From an uncultured Bifidobacterium sp. (GTDB lineage: Bacteria > Actinomycetota > Actinomycetes > Actinomycetales > Bifidobacteriaceae), in contig CALEGL010000287.1 of NCBI GenBank assembly GCA_937876495.1, forward strand, positions 1 through 6,943: a DNA stretch of 6,943 nucleotides, read 5' to 3'. The first letter of the stretch is position 1; each line of letters begins with the position of its first letter. This document shows, piece after piece, positions 1 through 6,940 of this stretch. The notes beneath the pieces were generated by a model. That model saw nothing but the letters and a program-made list of their open reading frames with translations. It did no database searches and was not told the origin of the DNA. Both the position numbers and the translations under genes were made by a program.

Positions 1-44
1 CCGCGCTCTATCCGTGGGGAGCGTCAGCTGTGTATAGGGAGCAG
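1..44. other. Residual Nextera (Tn5) read-1 adapter plus i5 index, not genomic DNA
   Basis: Read on the plus strand, positions 12-44 align without gaps to the 33-base Nextera read-1 transposase adapter with 25 of 33 identities. These include two unbroken 8-base blocks, AGCGTCAG (20-27) and TGTGTATA (29-36). The 8 bases before it (4-11, CGCTCTAT) match i5 index 502 (CTCTCTAT) at 7 of 8, in exactly the place an index should sit. Most mismatches are changes to G or C, as expected from a low-quality read end. The adapter sequences are from memory. The arrangement index, adapter, mosaic end, insert is too specific to be chance. Confidence 0.93.
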
Positions 45-2135
45 GCCCGCCGGGTCGTGCGGCGAGGTTCCCCGCTCGTCCCATGCGGTGCCCGTCAGCG
101 GCAAGGAGGGATCGAGGATGGATGTGAGCGCGTCGACGAAGGGCACGTCGGCCTCGATGCCGGCGTACAGCTCCGGCGCCATGTTCGCCACGGCGCCCAT
201 CAGCAGACCGCCCGCCGACCCTCCGTTGGCCACCGTGGTGGCGGGCGCGGACAGACCCATCCGCTGCAGTGCCGCGGTGACGTCGACGAAGTCCTCGAAG
301 GTGTGCTTCTTGGCGAGACGACGACCCTGCTCGTACCAGGCGCGGCCCATCTCGCCGCCGCCACGCACATGCGCCACGGCGTAGAGCACCCCGCGGTCGA
401 GCAGGCTGAGCCGGGCGGAGGAGAAGCCCGGATCGGAGCTGATCTCGTAGGCGCCGTATCCGGTGATGAACATCGGCGCCGGCCCGCCGTCGGGGCGATG
501 ACCCTGCGGAAGCCGGTCCCGCCGCCACACCAGCGAGACGGGGATGCTCTCGCCGTCGCGGGACGTGACCCACAGACGCCGTTCGGCGTAGTCCGCCGGA
601 TCGAAGCCGCCGAGCACCTTGGCGCGCTTGAGAAGCACGTCCCGGCCGGTCGCGGGGTCGATCTCATGCAGTTCGCCGGGACGCGTGTAGCTGCTGAAGG
701 AGTAGCGCAGACGCGGAGCATCGTAGGAGGGGTTGCCTCCCAGCCCCACCGAGTACAGACGCTCATCGTGCGTCTCTCCGCCGAACGAGGGAGGGACGAC
801 CTCCCGGAAGCGCCAGGGACGACCGGCCAGAAAATCCCGTGCGGCCTGGTCCTTGGGCATGACCGCGATATGTCCCATTCCCCCGGCGCGCCAGGAGAGC
901 GTTATGGCATGGCGATGAATCCCCAGCCCCTCAATCTCCAGCCCCTGGGCGCACTGAAGGATCTCCGGGTTGCTTGGGTCGCTCCATGGAGTGCCGATGG
1001 GTCTCTCGGAGGCTCCGGGAAGGACGTCGTCGCCCTTCTCGCATCCGTACGGCGACCCGACGGCCACGCGCGCACCCTCCCCGAGACGGTACGGCGGCTC
1101 ATGCGAGCGCATGTCGATGACGTCCACTTCGAAGTTCGGGTTGAGGGCGTTGTGGCAGACGACGGCCACGGGGATGTCCTTCCCATCCTCTCCGGCGCCT
1201 TCGAAGCGCGAGAACCCGACGTCGTATTCGATGCCCTCCCGGCGGGGGATGAAGGCGCGGAACTCGCCCTCCGGCTCGTCGACGGGAAGGGTGAGCACCT
1301 CGGTGGTGGTCTTGGAGTCCGTGCCGATGACGAGCAGACGCTCGTCAAAGCTCAGTCCGACGCCGACCCAGAAGCGCTCGTCCTTCTCCCGGAAAACCTC
1401 CACGTCATCGTCCGATGACGTTCCGACGCGATGTCGGCGTATGGCGCAGGGACGCCAGGCGTCGTCGAGAACGGCGTAGAACACCCAGCGCCCGTCGGGG
1501 GTCAGACAGGCCCCGCCTATGCCATCGATGACGTCGGAAAGGTCACGGCCGGCGGAGAGGTCACGCAGCCGGTAGTCGTAGCGCTCGTCGCCGTGCAGAT
1601 CGACACCGTACAGCAGCAGACGCCCGTTTCGGCTGACGTCCATGCCGCCGATGCGAAAGAAGTCATGCCCCACGGCCTCATGGTTGGCATCGAAGACGAC
1701 CTCCTCGCCGGGCATGGAGCCGGGATTCCCGGGCGCCACCCGTGGCGGGTCCCAGTCGTCGGGGCCGGCGACGGGGACGCGGCACTGAACGCCGTACTGC
1801 CGTCCCTCGATGGTGCGGGAGAAGTACCAATAGCCGTCCACACGAACGGGAACGGACATGTCCGTCTCCTGCACATGGGATTTCAGCTCGTCGAACAGAG
1901 TCCGGCGCAGACCGGCGAGATGCGCCGTGCGCTCCTCGCAGTACCGGTTCTCGGCGGCCACGTAGTCGCGCAGCTCCGGGGAGTCCTTGTCCCGCATCCA
2001 TTCGTAGAGATCGTCGAACACGTCGCCATGGACACTGCGGCGGTGCGGACGCCGCGCGGCGACGGGGGGATGCGGGACTTCGGGGCGGACGCCGTCCCGC
2101 GGGACGGCAGAGGCGGAGGATGACGAATCGGTCAT
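45..2135 (-). CDS. ptrB: Oligopeptidase B (S9A prolyl oligopeptidase family), 3' end missing at contig edge
   Basis: Cytosolic serine peptidase that cleaves short peptides after Arg or Lys. From the ATG at 2133-2135, 697 genomic residues are visible. Residues about 15-460 form the N-terminal segment and beta-propeller region, including the family landmark DLYEWMRD near residue 43. The alpha/beta-hydrolase domain follows, with GYGAYE at about 559-564, HVRGGGEMGRAW at about 589-600 and the nucleophile motif GGSAGG with the catalytic Ser at about 640. The family's Asp and His lie roughly 85 and 120 residues further on (E. coli PtrB: S532, D617, H652) and are off the window. The open frame continues to a TGA at 24-26, but the last residues (LLPIHS) are encoded by adapter, so that stop is false. 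Two upstream in-frame starts (GTG 2169-2171, ATG 2142-2144) overlap the promoter elements and lack a ribosome binding site. A leaderless start at 2135 fits best. No signal peptide is seen. Confidence 0.93.
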
Positions 2136-2142
2136 GCCGGCC

Positions 2143-2171
2143 ATTCTAGGGACGCCGGACGGACAGGTCAC
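2143..2171 (-). promoter_or_regulatory. Putative sigma-70-type promoter for leaderless ptrB mRNA
   Basis: On the minus strand, GTGACC at 2171-2166 matches TTGACA at 4 of 6. A 17-bp spacer follows, then TAGAAT at 2148-2143, which matches TATAAT at 5 of 6. Seven bases separate the -10 element from the ATG at 2135-2133, which would put the transcription start at or one base before the start codon. There is no Shine-Dalgarno sequence there. Leaderless mRNAs are common in actinobacteria. The spacing and the absence of a ribosome binding site support each other, but the start site is inferred. Confidence 0.55.
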
Positions 2172-2207
2172 GCCCGAGGATACGGGGAGGTCCCGGGTCT
2201 CCTCCGC

Positions 2208-3446
2208 TCAGCGGAACTGCCGCAGATACGGCAGCATCGTGGTGATGAGGTTCGCCCCCGTTGTGCCCATGAACACGGGGACGTCGGTGATGGGCGCGGG
2301 CTGCGTGGCCGCGAGCCCGGACATCCCGCCCCAGGGGCGCGACTCCCGCGGGCTGAGCTGACGGATGGCGATGGCGAGCACACGGCCCGGATACCGGCGG
2401 GCGATGGTGGCGTAGGTGGTGGGATCGCGCTGTCCATCGTCGCCGATGAGGATGAAGCGCATCCTCGGGAAGTCGGCCATGAGCTGCTCGGCGAACTCGA
2501 GCTTGTGCTGCACGCCGGTGGGGACGAAGGTCTTGGGCCGCGGGTCGAGGTCCCGCAGCAGCAGGGGCCCGGCCGGATAGCCGTGGTCGGCGATGAAATG
2601 CCGGATGGAGCCCTCGACGTTCCATGGCGAGGTGGACAGGTAGAAGAAAGGCGCCTCCGGGAACAGGTCGGAGATCTTCGTGAAGAGGGCGCCCATGCCG
2701 GGCACGGGGACCCTCTTGCGGGGGTTGAGCAGCAGCACGTTGTAGGCGGCCTTCCACACGGTGGGCGCCTGCGTGACCATGATGGTGTCGTCCACGTCGG
2801 AAATCACGCCGATTCCGGTCCCGGGGGCGATGGTGAACAGGCTCGCCTTCACAGGACGGCGCCGCGCCACGCGATAGGACACGGTGTGGATGCCCGGTTC
2901 GAGACGGCGGTCGGCGACGAGGTCGAGGTATCCGGCGTCATCGGAGACCGCGGACAGGCCGTCCGAACGGGCAGCGGGGTCGACGCGGTCGTATATCTCG
3001 GACGTACCCACCTGGACGGTCTCCACGGGCACGTCATCGATGGCGATGCGCACTCCCACCCGAGGGGCGGGAACCGTCATCATCCCTCTGATCCCACGGC
3101 TCGCGCCACCCGTGCGATGCCGGGCCGGGCCGTACACCGTCCGGCATACCAGGCGCGAGTAGTCGTCGGTGCCGTACCCGACGTAGGGTTCCACGCATTC
3201 GTACCATCCGAGGCGACGGACGACGGCCGTGGACAGGCGAAGCCAGAGTCCGAAGCCGCCGGTGATGAAACGTCGAACCATCCGCACCAGAGGCGGCTTG
3301 ATCTCGATGCGCTCGTGCCGGGAGGCCGCGTCGACGACGGTGAGCACGCGTCTGGCGGGAATGGGCACCGTGGGCATGTCATCCGTCGGATGACCCTCTG
3401 ACGGTGACGACCCGCGGGGGTCATGCAGGGGGTGCAGCAGCGTCAT
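2208..3446 (-). CDS. App1-family (DUF2183) HAD-like phosphatase domain protein
   Basis: 412 residues. The C-terminal half is the App1 catalytic domain. It has the HAD-type nucleophile motif in ISDVDDTI (DVDDT 217-221), the STSPWN motif (271-276), a conserved Lys in GVQHKLEF (315) and the acidic loop GDDGQRDP (335-342). The N-terminal half has a basic amphipathic stretch (about 52-80), then VEPYVGYGTD, an N-terminal module seen in bacterial App1 proteins, and beta-rich sequence to about 205. Yeast App1 is a Mg-dependent phosphatidate phosphatase; the substrate of bacterial members is not established, so a lipid-phosphate role is only inference. No clear signal peptide or hydrophobic membrane helix is seen. 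The ATG overlaps the gcvH TGA by four bases (ATGA) with no good ribosome binding site of its own, so translation is probably coupled to gcvH. An internal ATG at residue 24 is a less likely start. Confidence 0.9.
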   Translation of the reverse strand: MTLLHPLHDPRGSSPSEGHPTDDMPTVPIPARRVLTVVDAASRHERIEIKPPLVRMVRRFITGGFGLWLRLSTAVVRRLGWYECVEPYVGYGTDDYSRLVCRTVYGPARHRTGGASRGIRGMMTVPAPRVGVRIAIDDVPVETVQVGTSEIYDRVDPAARSDGLSAVSDDAGYLDLVADRRLEPGIHTVSYRVARRRPVKASLFTIAPGTGIGVISDVDDTIMVTQAPTVWKAAYNVLLLNPRKRVPVPGMGALFTKISDLFPEAPFFYLSTSPWNVEGSIRHFIADHGYPAGPLLLRDLDPRPKTFVPTGVQHKLEFAEQLMADFPRMRFILIGDDGQRDPTTYATIARRYPGRVLAIAIRQLSPRESRPWGGMSGLAATQPAPITDVPVFMGTTGANLITTMLPYLRQFR

Positions 3447-3853
3447 GACCGGATGATGCGCTCGTACCCGTCGGCGTCCAGCAGCTCGGGCTCGTCATCG
3501 TCGAGCGCGACCTTGATCAGCCAGCCCTCGCCATAGGGATCACCGTTGACGACGGAGGGGTCCTCGGAGGCCCCGTTGTTGACCGCGCGGATCACGCCCG
3601 AGACCGGACTCACCAGAGGCTGGACGGCCTTGGCGGATTCAAGCTCCACGACCTCGTCCCCAGCCTCGACGCGGCCGCCCACCTCGGGAAGGTCGATGAA
3701 CACGAGGTCGCCGAGCTGGTCGGCGGCGTATTCGGTGATGCCGATGATGGCCGGGTCGACGGAATCGTCGACCCACGCGTGCTCCTCGGAGTAGCTCAGC
3801 TGCTCGGGGATATCGAGACGCGGCGGACGGGGATCCTCGATGTCGTCACTCAT
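3443..3853 (-). CDS. gcvH: Glycine cleavage system H protein (lipoyl carrier)
   Basis: 136 residues, close to the usual length of about 125-130. H protein carries lipoate on a lysine and shuttles the aminomethyl group between the P, T and L proteins of glycine cleavage; it can also serve as a lipoate donor or store. Landmarks are YSEEHAWV (21-28), GITEYAADQLGDLVFIDLPEVG (about 38-59), the lipoylation motif ELESAKAV with the modified Lys at 75, then SPVSGVI and the C-terminal GWLIKV. It lies 24 bp after the transpeptidase-like gene and overlaps the App1 gene by four bases, so it is the middle gene of a likely operon. The ribosome binding site is weak (GGTGG almost touching the ATG). No gcvT, gcvP or lipoate ligase is in the window. 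My recollection is that bifidobacteria lack a complete glycine cleavage system, so its present job may differ; that part is inference. Confidence 0.95.
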   Translation of the reverse strand: MSDDIEDPRPPRLDIPEQLSYSEEHAWVDDSVDPAIIGITEYAADQLGDLVFIDLPEVGGRVEAGDEVVELESAKAVQPLVSPVSGVIRAVNNGASEDPSVVNGDPYGEGWLIKVALDDDEPELLDADGYERIIRS

Positions 3854-3868
3854 GCCACCAGAATACCC

Positions 3869-3894
3869 CGAAGGCTTCTATCTCACGGCCTTCG
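3869..3894 (-). repeat. Hairpin across the transpeptidase-like stop codon, upstream of gcvH
   Basis: Perfect 7-bp inverted repeat CGAAGGC (3869-3875) / GCCTTCG (3888-3894) with a 12-base loop. It covers the TAG stop (3878-3880) and sits 15 bases before the gcvH ATG. No run of T follows, so it is not a standard intrinsic terminator. It could slow transcription or influence gcvH translation, or be chance in GC-rich DNA. Confidence 0.35.
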
Positions 3895-5518
3895 AGGGTT
3901 CCGTCCCCGTGAACGTCACCTTCGTCCCCTTGGGACAGTTCTCGACGATCCACTGCGCGTCGGAGGGGTACATCTCCACGAACGCACCGGGCTTGGATGC
4001 GGCCGGGTCGCCGGATGCGATGCCGTCGACATCCCAGGTCGCGGCGACGAAGGCTTGGGAGGATCCGAAGTAGCTGACCCACTGCACGGTCGTGCCAGAC
4101 GTGCCGGACGAGGACGGGGAGGAATCACCCGTTCCACCGGAGGAGCCCGACGACGAGGATGACGCGGTGACGCTGAGCTTCGCGGACTTCGCATGGTCGG
4201 TCACGTAGATGTCCTCTGACGACGACCCGGTCGCCTTCCCGGAGGCACAGACGAGGAACTCCGCCGCCTTGTCCTTCCCCTTGTATGCCGTGACGGTCTG
4301 CTTCGACAGGTCAACGACAAGGGACACGTCCACCGTGACGGTCGTTTTCCCGTGGGAGACCTTCGCCGTGTCCACCCGCACCGTCGAGGACCCACCGGAC
4401 GTCAGCGCGTCATGCACCTCGTCGGCCACGTCGGAGGCGTTCGTGACCCTGAGCCCATCCACGCCCTTCGTGTCGACGAGGATGACCTTCCCGGAGGAGT
4501 CGACGACGTCCTTCTCCGTCACGGCCGTCTTCCCGAAGCGAGACGGAAGCTCCTTGTCCAGAGACGCGCCGATCGCCTGGCGATCATATGACAGGGCGAT
4601 GGTCCCCTTCCCCTCATGCGGCGTGAGCACGGTCCACGAGGCAATCTGCGCGGCGGGGACGGACCAGGTCACCTTGTCCCCGTCCGTCAGGGTGATGGTC
4701 CCTATACGGGAATTGGCCTCGGCCGCGACCTTGTCGGCCGTGTCGATGGAGATGGGCATCCCCCCGCGCTCGTACCGGAAGCTCACCGCATGCGAGCCTC
4801 CGGGTTCCTCGATGGCGGCATCGATGGCGTCCGTGATGGCGAACGTCTGCGCGACGCTTCCGGTGGAGCCGCCATCCACGACGAACTTCCCCGAATCCGA
4901 GTCGTAGGAGACGGACGATGCCACCGGGCGATCGGACTTCGCCACGAAGCGGCCGGCGAGATACTCGGCGAGGACGGTGTCGTCGGTCGTGGCCTTCAAT
5001 GGCACGTCCACGCGCTCCAGCGGATTGAGACGTCGAATGCCCTCGCCGCTCTTCGCCGCAAGAATGGCCTTCACCGTGCCACCGACGTTCACCGTCACGC
5101 CGAGGTCCTTCAGCGAGGCCTTCACCTTCTTTCCCTTGCTGTCGGTGAGGGTGAGGCTCGTGGCGGAGACGGCGTTGCGGACGATGCCAGAGAGCTCGGA
5201 GCGGGTGCGGCCGGAGACGGATCCACCGGCGAATTCCACACCTGGGGCGACCCTTCCGGAGAAATACGATTGCGCACCGAAGTATCCGCCCACGCCGACG
5301 ATGACAAGGAGCACGGCGAAGACGGCGAAGATGATCAAGCCGATGGTCTGCCGGTGGGACTCCCGCCGGGCTACCGCATCGGCGTCGGCGACGTCTGCTA
5401 TGGCACCCAGGGGAAGAGCGTCGGGCTCGGCGGGCTCGAATCTCGCGGTGTCCTCGACATCGGGACCTTCATCGCCGTCATCCCAGTCGTCGGATGGGCC
5501 GCGTCCGCTTTCCGCCAT
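3878..5518 (-). CDS. Membrane-anchored peptidoglycan-binding / YkuD (L,D-transpeptidase)-like protein lacking the catalytic motif
   Basis: 546 residues. An acidic cytoplasmic tail (1-56) precedes one membrane helix (about 58-81), so the rest should lie outside the membrane. Residues about 100-390 resemble the putative peptidoglycan-binding region (PG_binding_4 type) found in actinobacterial L,D-transpeptidases. From about 398 the sequence follows the YkuD fold: VVDLSKQTVTAY (401-412), WVSYF (480-484), AFVAATW (489-495) and a closing WIVENCPKGTKVTF (523-536). Active enzymes have a His in the AFHGA segment and S/T-H-G-C-x-N before the end. Here these are Val491 and KPGAFVEM (509-516), with Ala512 where the Cys should be. 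The only cysteines are 424 and 528. A Ser/Gly-rich stretch (449-477) interrupts the fold. It is probably a non-catalytic wall-binding or scaffolding protein; that role is inferred. The ATG at 5516-5518 has a strong ribosome binding site. It is the first gene of a likely operon with gcvH and app1. Confidence 0.85.
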   Translation of the reverse strand: MAESGRGPSDDWDDGDEGPDVEDTARFEPAEPDALPLGAIADVADADAVARRESHRQTIGLIIFAVFAVLLVIVGVGGYFGAQSYFSGRVAPGVEFAGGSVSGRTRSELSGIVRNAVSATSLTLTDSKGKKVKASLKDLGVTVNVGGTVKAILAAKSGEGIRRLNPLERVDVPLKATTDDTVLAEYLAGRFVAKSDRPVASSVSYDSDSGKFVVDGGSTGSVAQTFAITDAIDAAIEEPGGSHAVSFRYERGGMPISIDTADKVAAEANSRIGTITLTDGDKVTWSVPAAQIASWTVLTPHEGKGTIALSYDRQAIGASLDKELPSRFGKTAVTEKDVVDSSGKVILVDTKGVDGLRVTNASDVADEVHDALTSGGSSTVRVDTAKVSHGKTTVTVDVSLVVDLSKQTVTAYKGKDKAAEFLVCASGKATGSSSEDIYVTDHAKSAKLSVTASSSSSGSSGGTGDSSPSSSGTSGTTVQWVSYFGSSQAFVAATWDVDGIASGDPAASKPGAFVEMYPSDAQWIVENCPKGTKVTFTGTEPSKAVR

Positions 5519-5525
5519 GTCGTCA

Positions 5526-5532
5526 TCCTTCC
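5526..5532 (-). promoter_or_regulatory. Ribosome binding site of the YkuD-like gene
   Basis: GGAAGGA on the minus strand, seven bases before the ATG at 5516-5518. It is the best Shine-Dalgarno match in this gap and fixes the start codon. Confidence 0.75.
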
Positions 5533-5543
5533 CGCCGCATCCG

Positions 5544-5574
5544 ATGACCGCCCTAGAAGGAACGGGACGGTCAT
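5544..5574 (-). repeat. Bulged 10-bp inverted repeat in the leader of the YkuD-like gene
   Basis: ATGACCGCCC (5544-5553) pairs with GGGACGGTCAT (5564-5574), giving 10 base pairs with one unpaired A (5567) and a 10-base loop. It lies 25 bp upstream of the start codon, between nudC and the wall-protein operon. No T-tract follows on the minus strand, so a terminator for nudC is doubtful. An operator or a 5' leader hairpin is possible. I found no convincing -10/-35 pair in 5519-5682, so I cannot say whether it is transcribed with the operon. Confidence 0.5.
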
Positions 5575-5682
5575 GTCATTCGCCCATGTGTCCCGCAAGC
5601 GTCGACGGACGGGACGAGCTTACCGGGAATCCTACCCATCACGTATGGATTATTGATGCATCGTCCGTCGGCACCGGGGGAT

Positions 5683-6927
5683 TCACCGCGGAAGGTCATG
5701 TCCATACCATTCCTCGACCATGTAACGGGCGATGGTGGCACGTCCCGGCGCAATCATGCGTCCGGCGAGCAGCTCGGCGGTGTACTCTCCCCGGGTCATC
5801 CAACGGGCGTTGACGGTCTCCTCGCCGTCCACACGGATGTCCGTGCTCTCGGCCTCGGCCTTGAAGGCCATCATCAGGGAGGCCGGGAACGGCCAGGGCT
5901 GTGACCCGAGATATCGGACGCGTCCGATTCGCACGCCCGTCTCCTCTCCGGCCTCACGACGGCAGGCATGCTCAAGGTTCTCCCCCGCCTCCACGAAGCC
6001 GGCGCTCACCGAGTACAGCCGGTCGTCCTTCCATGCCGCGTTGTGCTGGAGCAGCAGACGATCACGATGGTCGACGATGGAGGTGATGACCGCGGGCTCC
6101 ACCCGTGGAAAGAGCACGCGCTCCCCGTCATCGCGGTTGGTGCAGCGCTGCGCCCACCCGGATAGCGCGGGCGTCACGGGCGCTCCGCATATGGGACAGC
6201 GACGCTGGCGGGAATGCCACAGGCTCAGGGCCGCGGCGGTGGTCGCCTGCCCGGCCTGACGCGCGCTGGCATGGGGTGCGAAATCCCGCAGATCCACCCA
6301 GTCCAGCCCTTCCACCGTGCGCTGGAGCAGGGAGACGGGACGGGATGGCACGGAATGGACGACGGCGTCGTCGAAGGCGTCGTCGGCGCCCTCATGGGCG
6401 GAATCGGGCACCACGGAGGTCATGTCGGGAACGCCTCCCACTGCGGTGACGTCCAGAGCCACCGCATGGGTGACGGGCTCATCCGCGACATAGGCGCCCA
6501 GATAGATGGCGATGGCCTCGGGATGACGACGCAGCTCGTCGAGGACGTAACGGCCGGGAAGCATCGCCAGTCTCATCCGGCGGCTCTCCGTGACGGCCAG
6601 GGCGCCCTGCCCACGGGGGACGGCGAGTCTGCCCGAACGAACGAGCATGACCTGTGTTCCCGGGTCGGCAAGCACCTGGTCGAGCAGACGGGGGTCCGAA
6701 CGCCGGTCCACCTCGTAGTCGATGTCACCTTGGGCGAGAGGAAGGAAGGGCAGCGGAAGCGTCAGCGACAGCGCGGAGAACATCGTCGTCCCCGCCGATT
6801 CTGGAAGAATCCCGTTCAGAAGAGTCCCGTTCAGTGGCGTCGCGTCCCCCGCAGCTGCGTTCGGCCTCCGGTCGCCCTTCGCCGGTGCCCCCTCCGGCCG
6901 AGCACCAGCAGTGCGCTCGTCCGTCAC
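5683..6927 (-). CDS. nudC: NAD(H) diphosphatase (NADH pyrophosphatase), Nudix family
   Basis: Hydrolyses NAD(H) to NMN(H) and AMP; the E. coli enzyme also removes NAD caps from RNA. Numbered from the GTG at 6925-6927 (414 residues): a divergent N-terminal domain (about 50-240), a zinc-ribbon segment beginning CPIC (244-247) with a third Cys at 262, a complete Nudix box from GFVEAGE to REAGEETGV (310-332), and the NADH-pyrophosphatase signature SQPWPFP (342-348) about 10 residues after it. It is much longer than E. coli NudC (257), mainly in the N-terminal domain. The GTG start is chosen because a purine-rich GGGAGG tract lies just upstream. An internal ATG at 6781-6783 would remove a 48-residue low-complexity N-terminus and begin FSALSLTLPLPFLPLAQGD, where recognisable family sequence starts; it is a real alternative. 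It is probably cytosolic. The gene ends 164 bp before the wall-protein operon. Confidence 0.93.
   Translation of the reverse strand: MTDERTAGARPEGAPAKGDRRPNAAAGDATPLNGTLLNGILPESAGTTMFSALSLTLPLPFLPLAQGDIDYEVDRRSDPRLLDQVLADPGTQVMLVRSGRLAVPRGQGALAVTESRRMRLAMLPGRYVLDELRRHPEAIAIYLGAYVADEPVTHAVALDVTAVGGVPDMTSVVPDSAHEGADDAFDDAVVHSVPSRPVSLLQRTVEGLDWVDLRDFAPHASARQAGQATTAAALSLWHSRQRRCPICGAPVTPALSGWAQRCTNRDDGERVLFPRVEPAVITSIVDHRDRLLLQHNAAWKDDRLYSVSAGFVEAGENLEHACRREAGEETGVRIGRVRYLGSQPWPFPASLMMAFKAEAESTDIRVDGEETVNARWMTRGEYTAELLAGRMIAPGRATIARYMVEEWYGHDLPR
6805..6834. repeat. 15-bp tandem duplication near the 5' end of nudC
   Basis: Two adjacent 15-base copies on the plus strand (6805-6819 and 6820-6834) differ at one position (AAGAAT versus AAGAGT, each followed by CCCGTTCAG). 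In the nudC frame they encode LNGTL LNGIL. The period keeps the frame. If translation really starts at 6783, the repeat would instead lie in the 5' untranslated region. Confidence 0.8.
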
Positions 6928-6928
6928 T

Positions 6929-6940
6929 CCCCCCCCTCCC
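6929..6940 (-). promoter_or_regulatory. Purine-rich ribosome binding site for nudC
   Basis: On the minus strand GGGA is followed by eight G residues, and an A separates this tract from GTG (6925-6927). GGGAGG about seven bases before GTG is a plausible Shine-Dalgarno sequence and supports this start. The eight-base homopolymer at the very end of the window is unusual and could have the wrong length. An error there would not alter the coding frame, because the GTG lies downstream of it. Confidence 0.5.

Noticed and set aside
24..50. Natural frameshift or premature stop inactivating ptrB
   Set aside because: The stop and the codons just before it lie in adapter sequence, so nothing can be concluded about the true 3' end of the gene.
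30..1418. Plus-strand open frame of 462 codons opposite ptrB
   Set aside because: It is antisense to a gene with strong family homology and itself resembles no known protein. Long antisense frames are expected in high-GC coding DNA.
2172..2207. GC-rich imperfect palindrome around CCCGGG after the app1 stop, as a terminator
   Set aside because: The stem is short with internal mismatches, and no T-run follows on the minus strand.
4616..5656. Plus-strand open frame of 346 codons opposite the YkuD-like gene
   Set aside because: Same explanation: low-complexity His/Arg/Gly-rich translation, with no domain that I recognise. The same applies to the plus-strand frames at 2505-3401 and 1431-2123.
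5603..5670. 9-bp inverted repeat CGACGGACG / CGTCCGTCG
   Set aside because: The arms are 50 bp apart and made of simple GC-rich words common in this window, so chance is a sufficient explanation.
5519..5682. Promoter for the YkuD-like operon (for example TAGGAT near 5627-5632)
   Set aside because: The -10-like hexamer matches at only 4 of 6 and no acceptable -35 lies at the right distance, so I did not annotate it.
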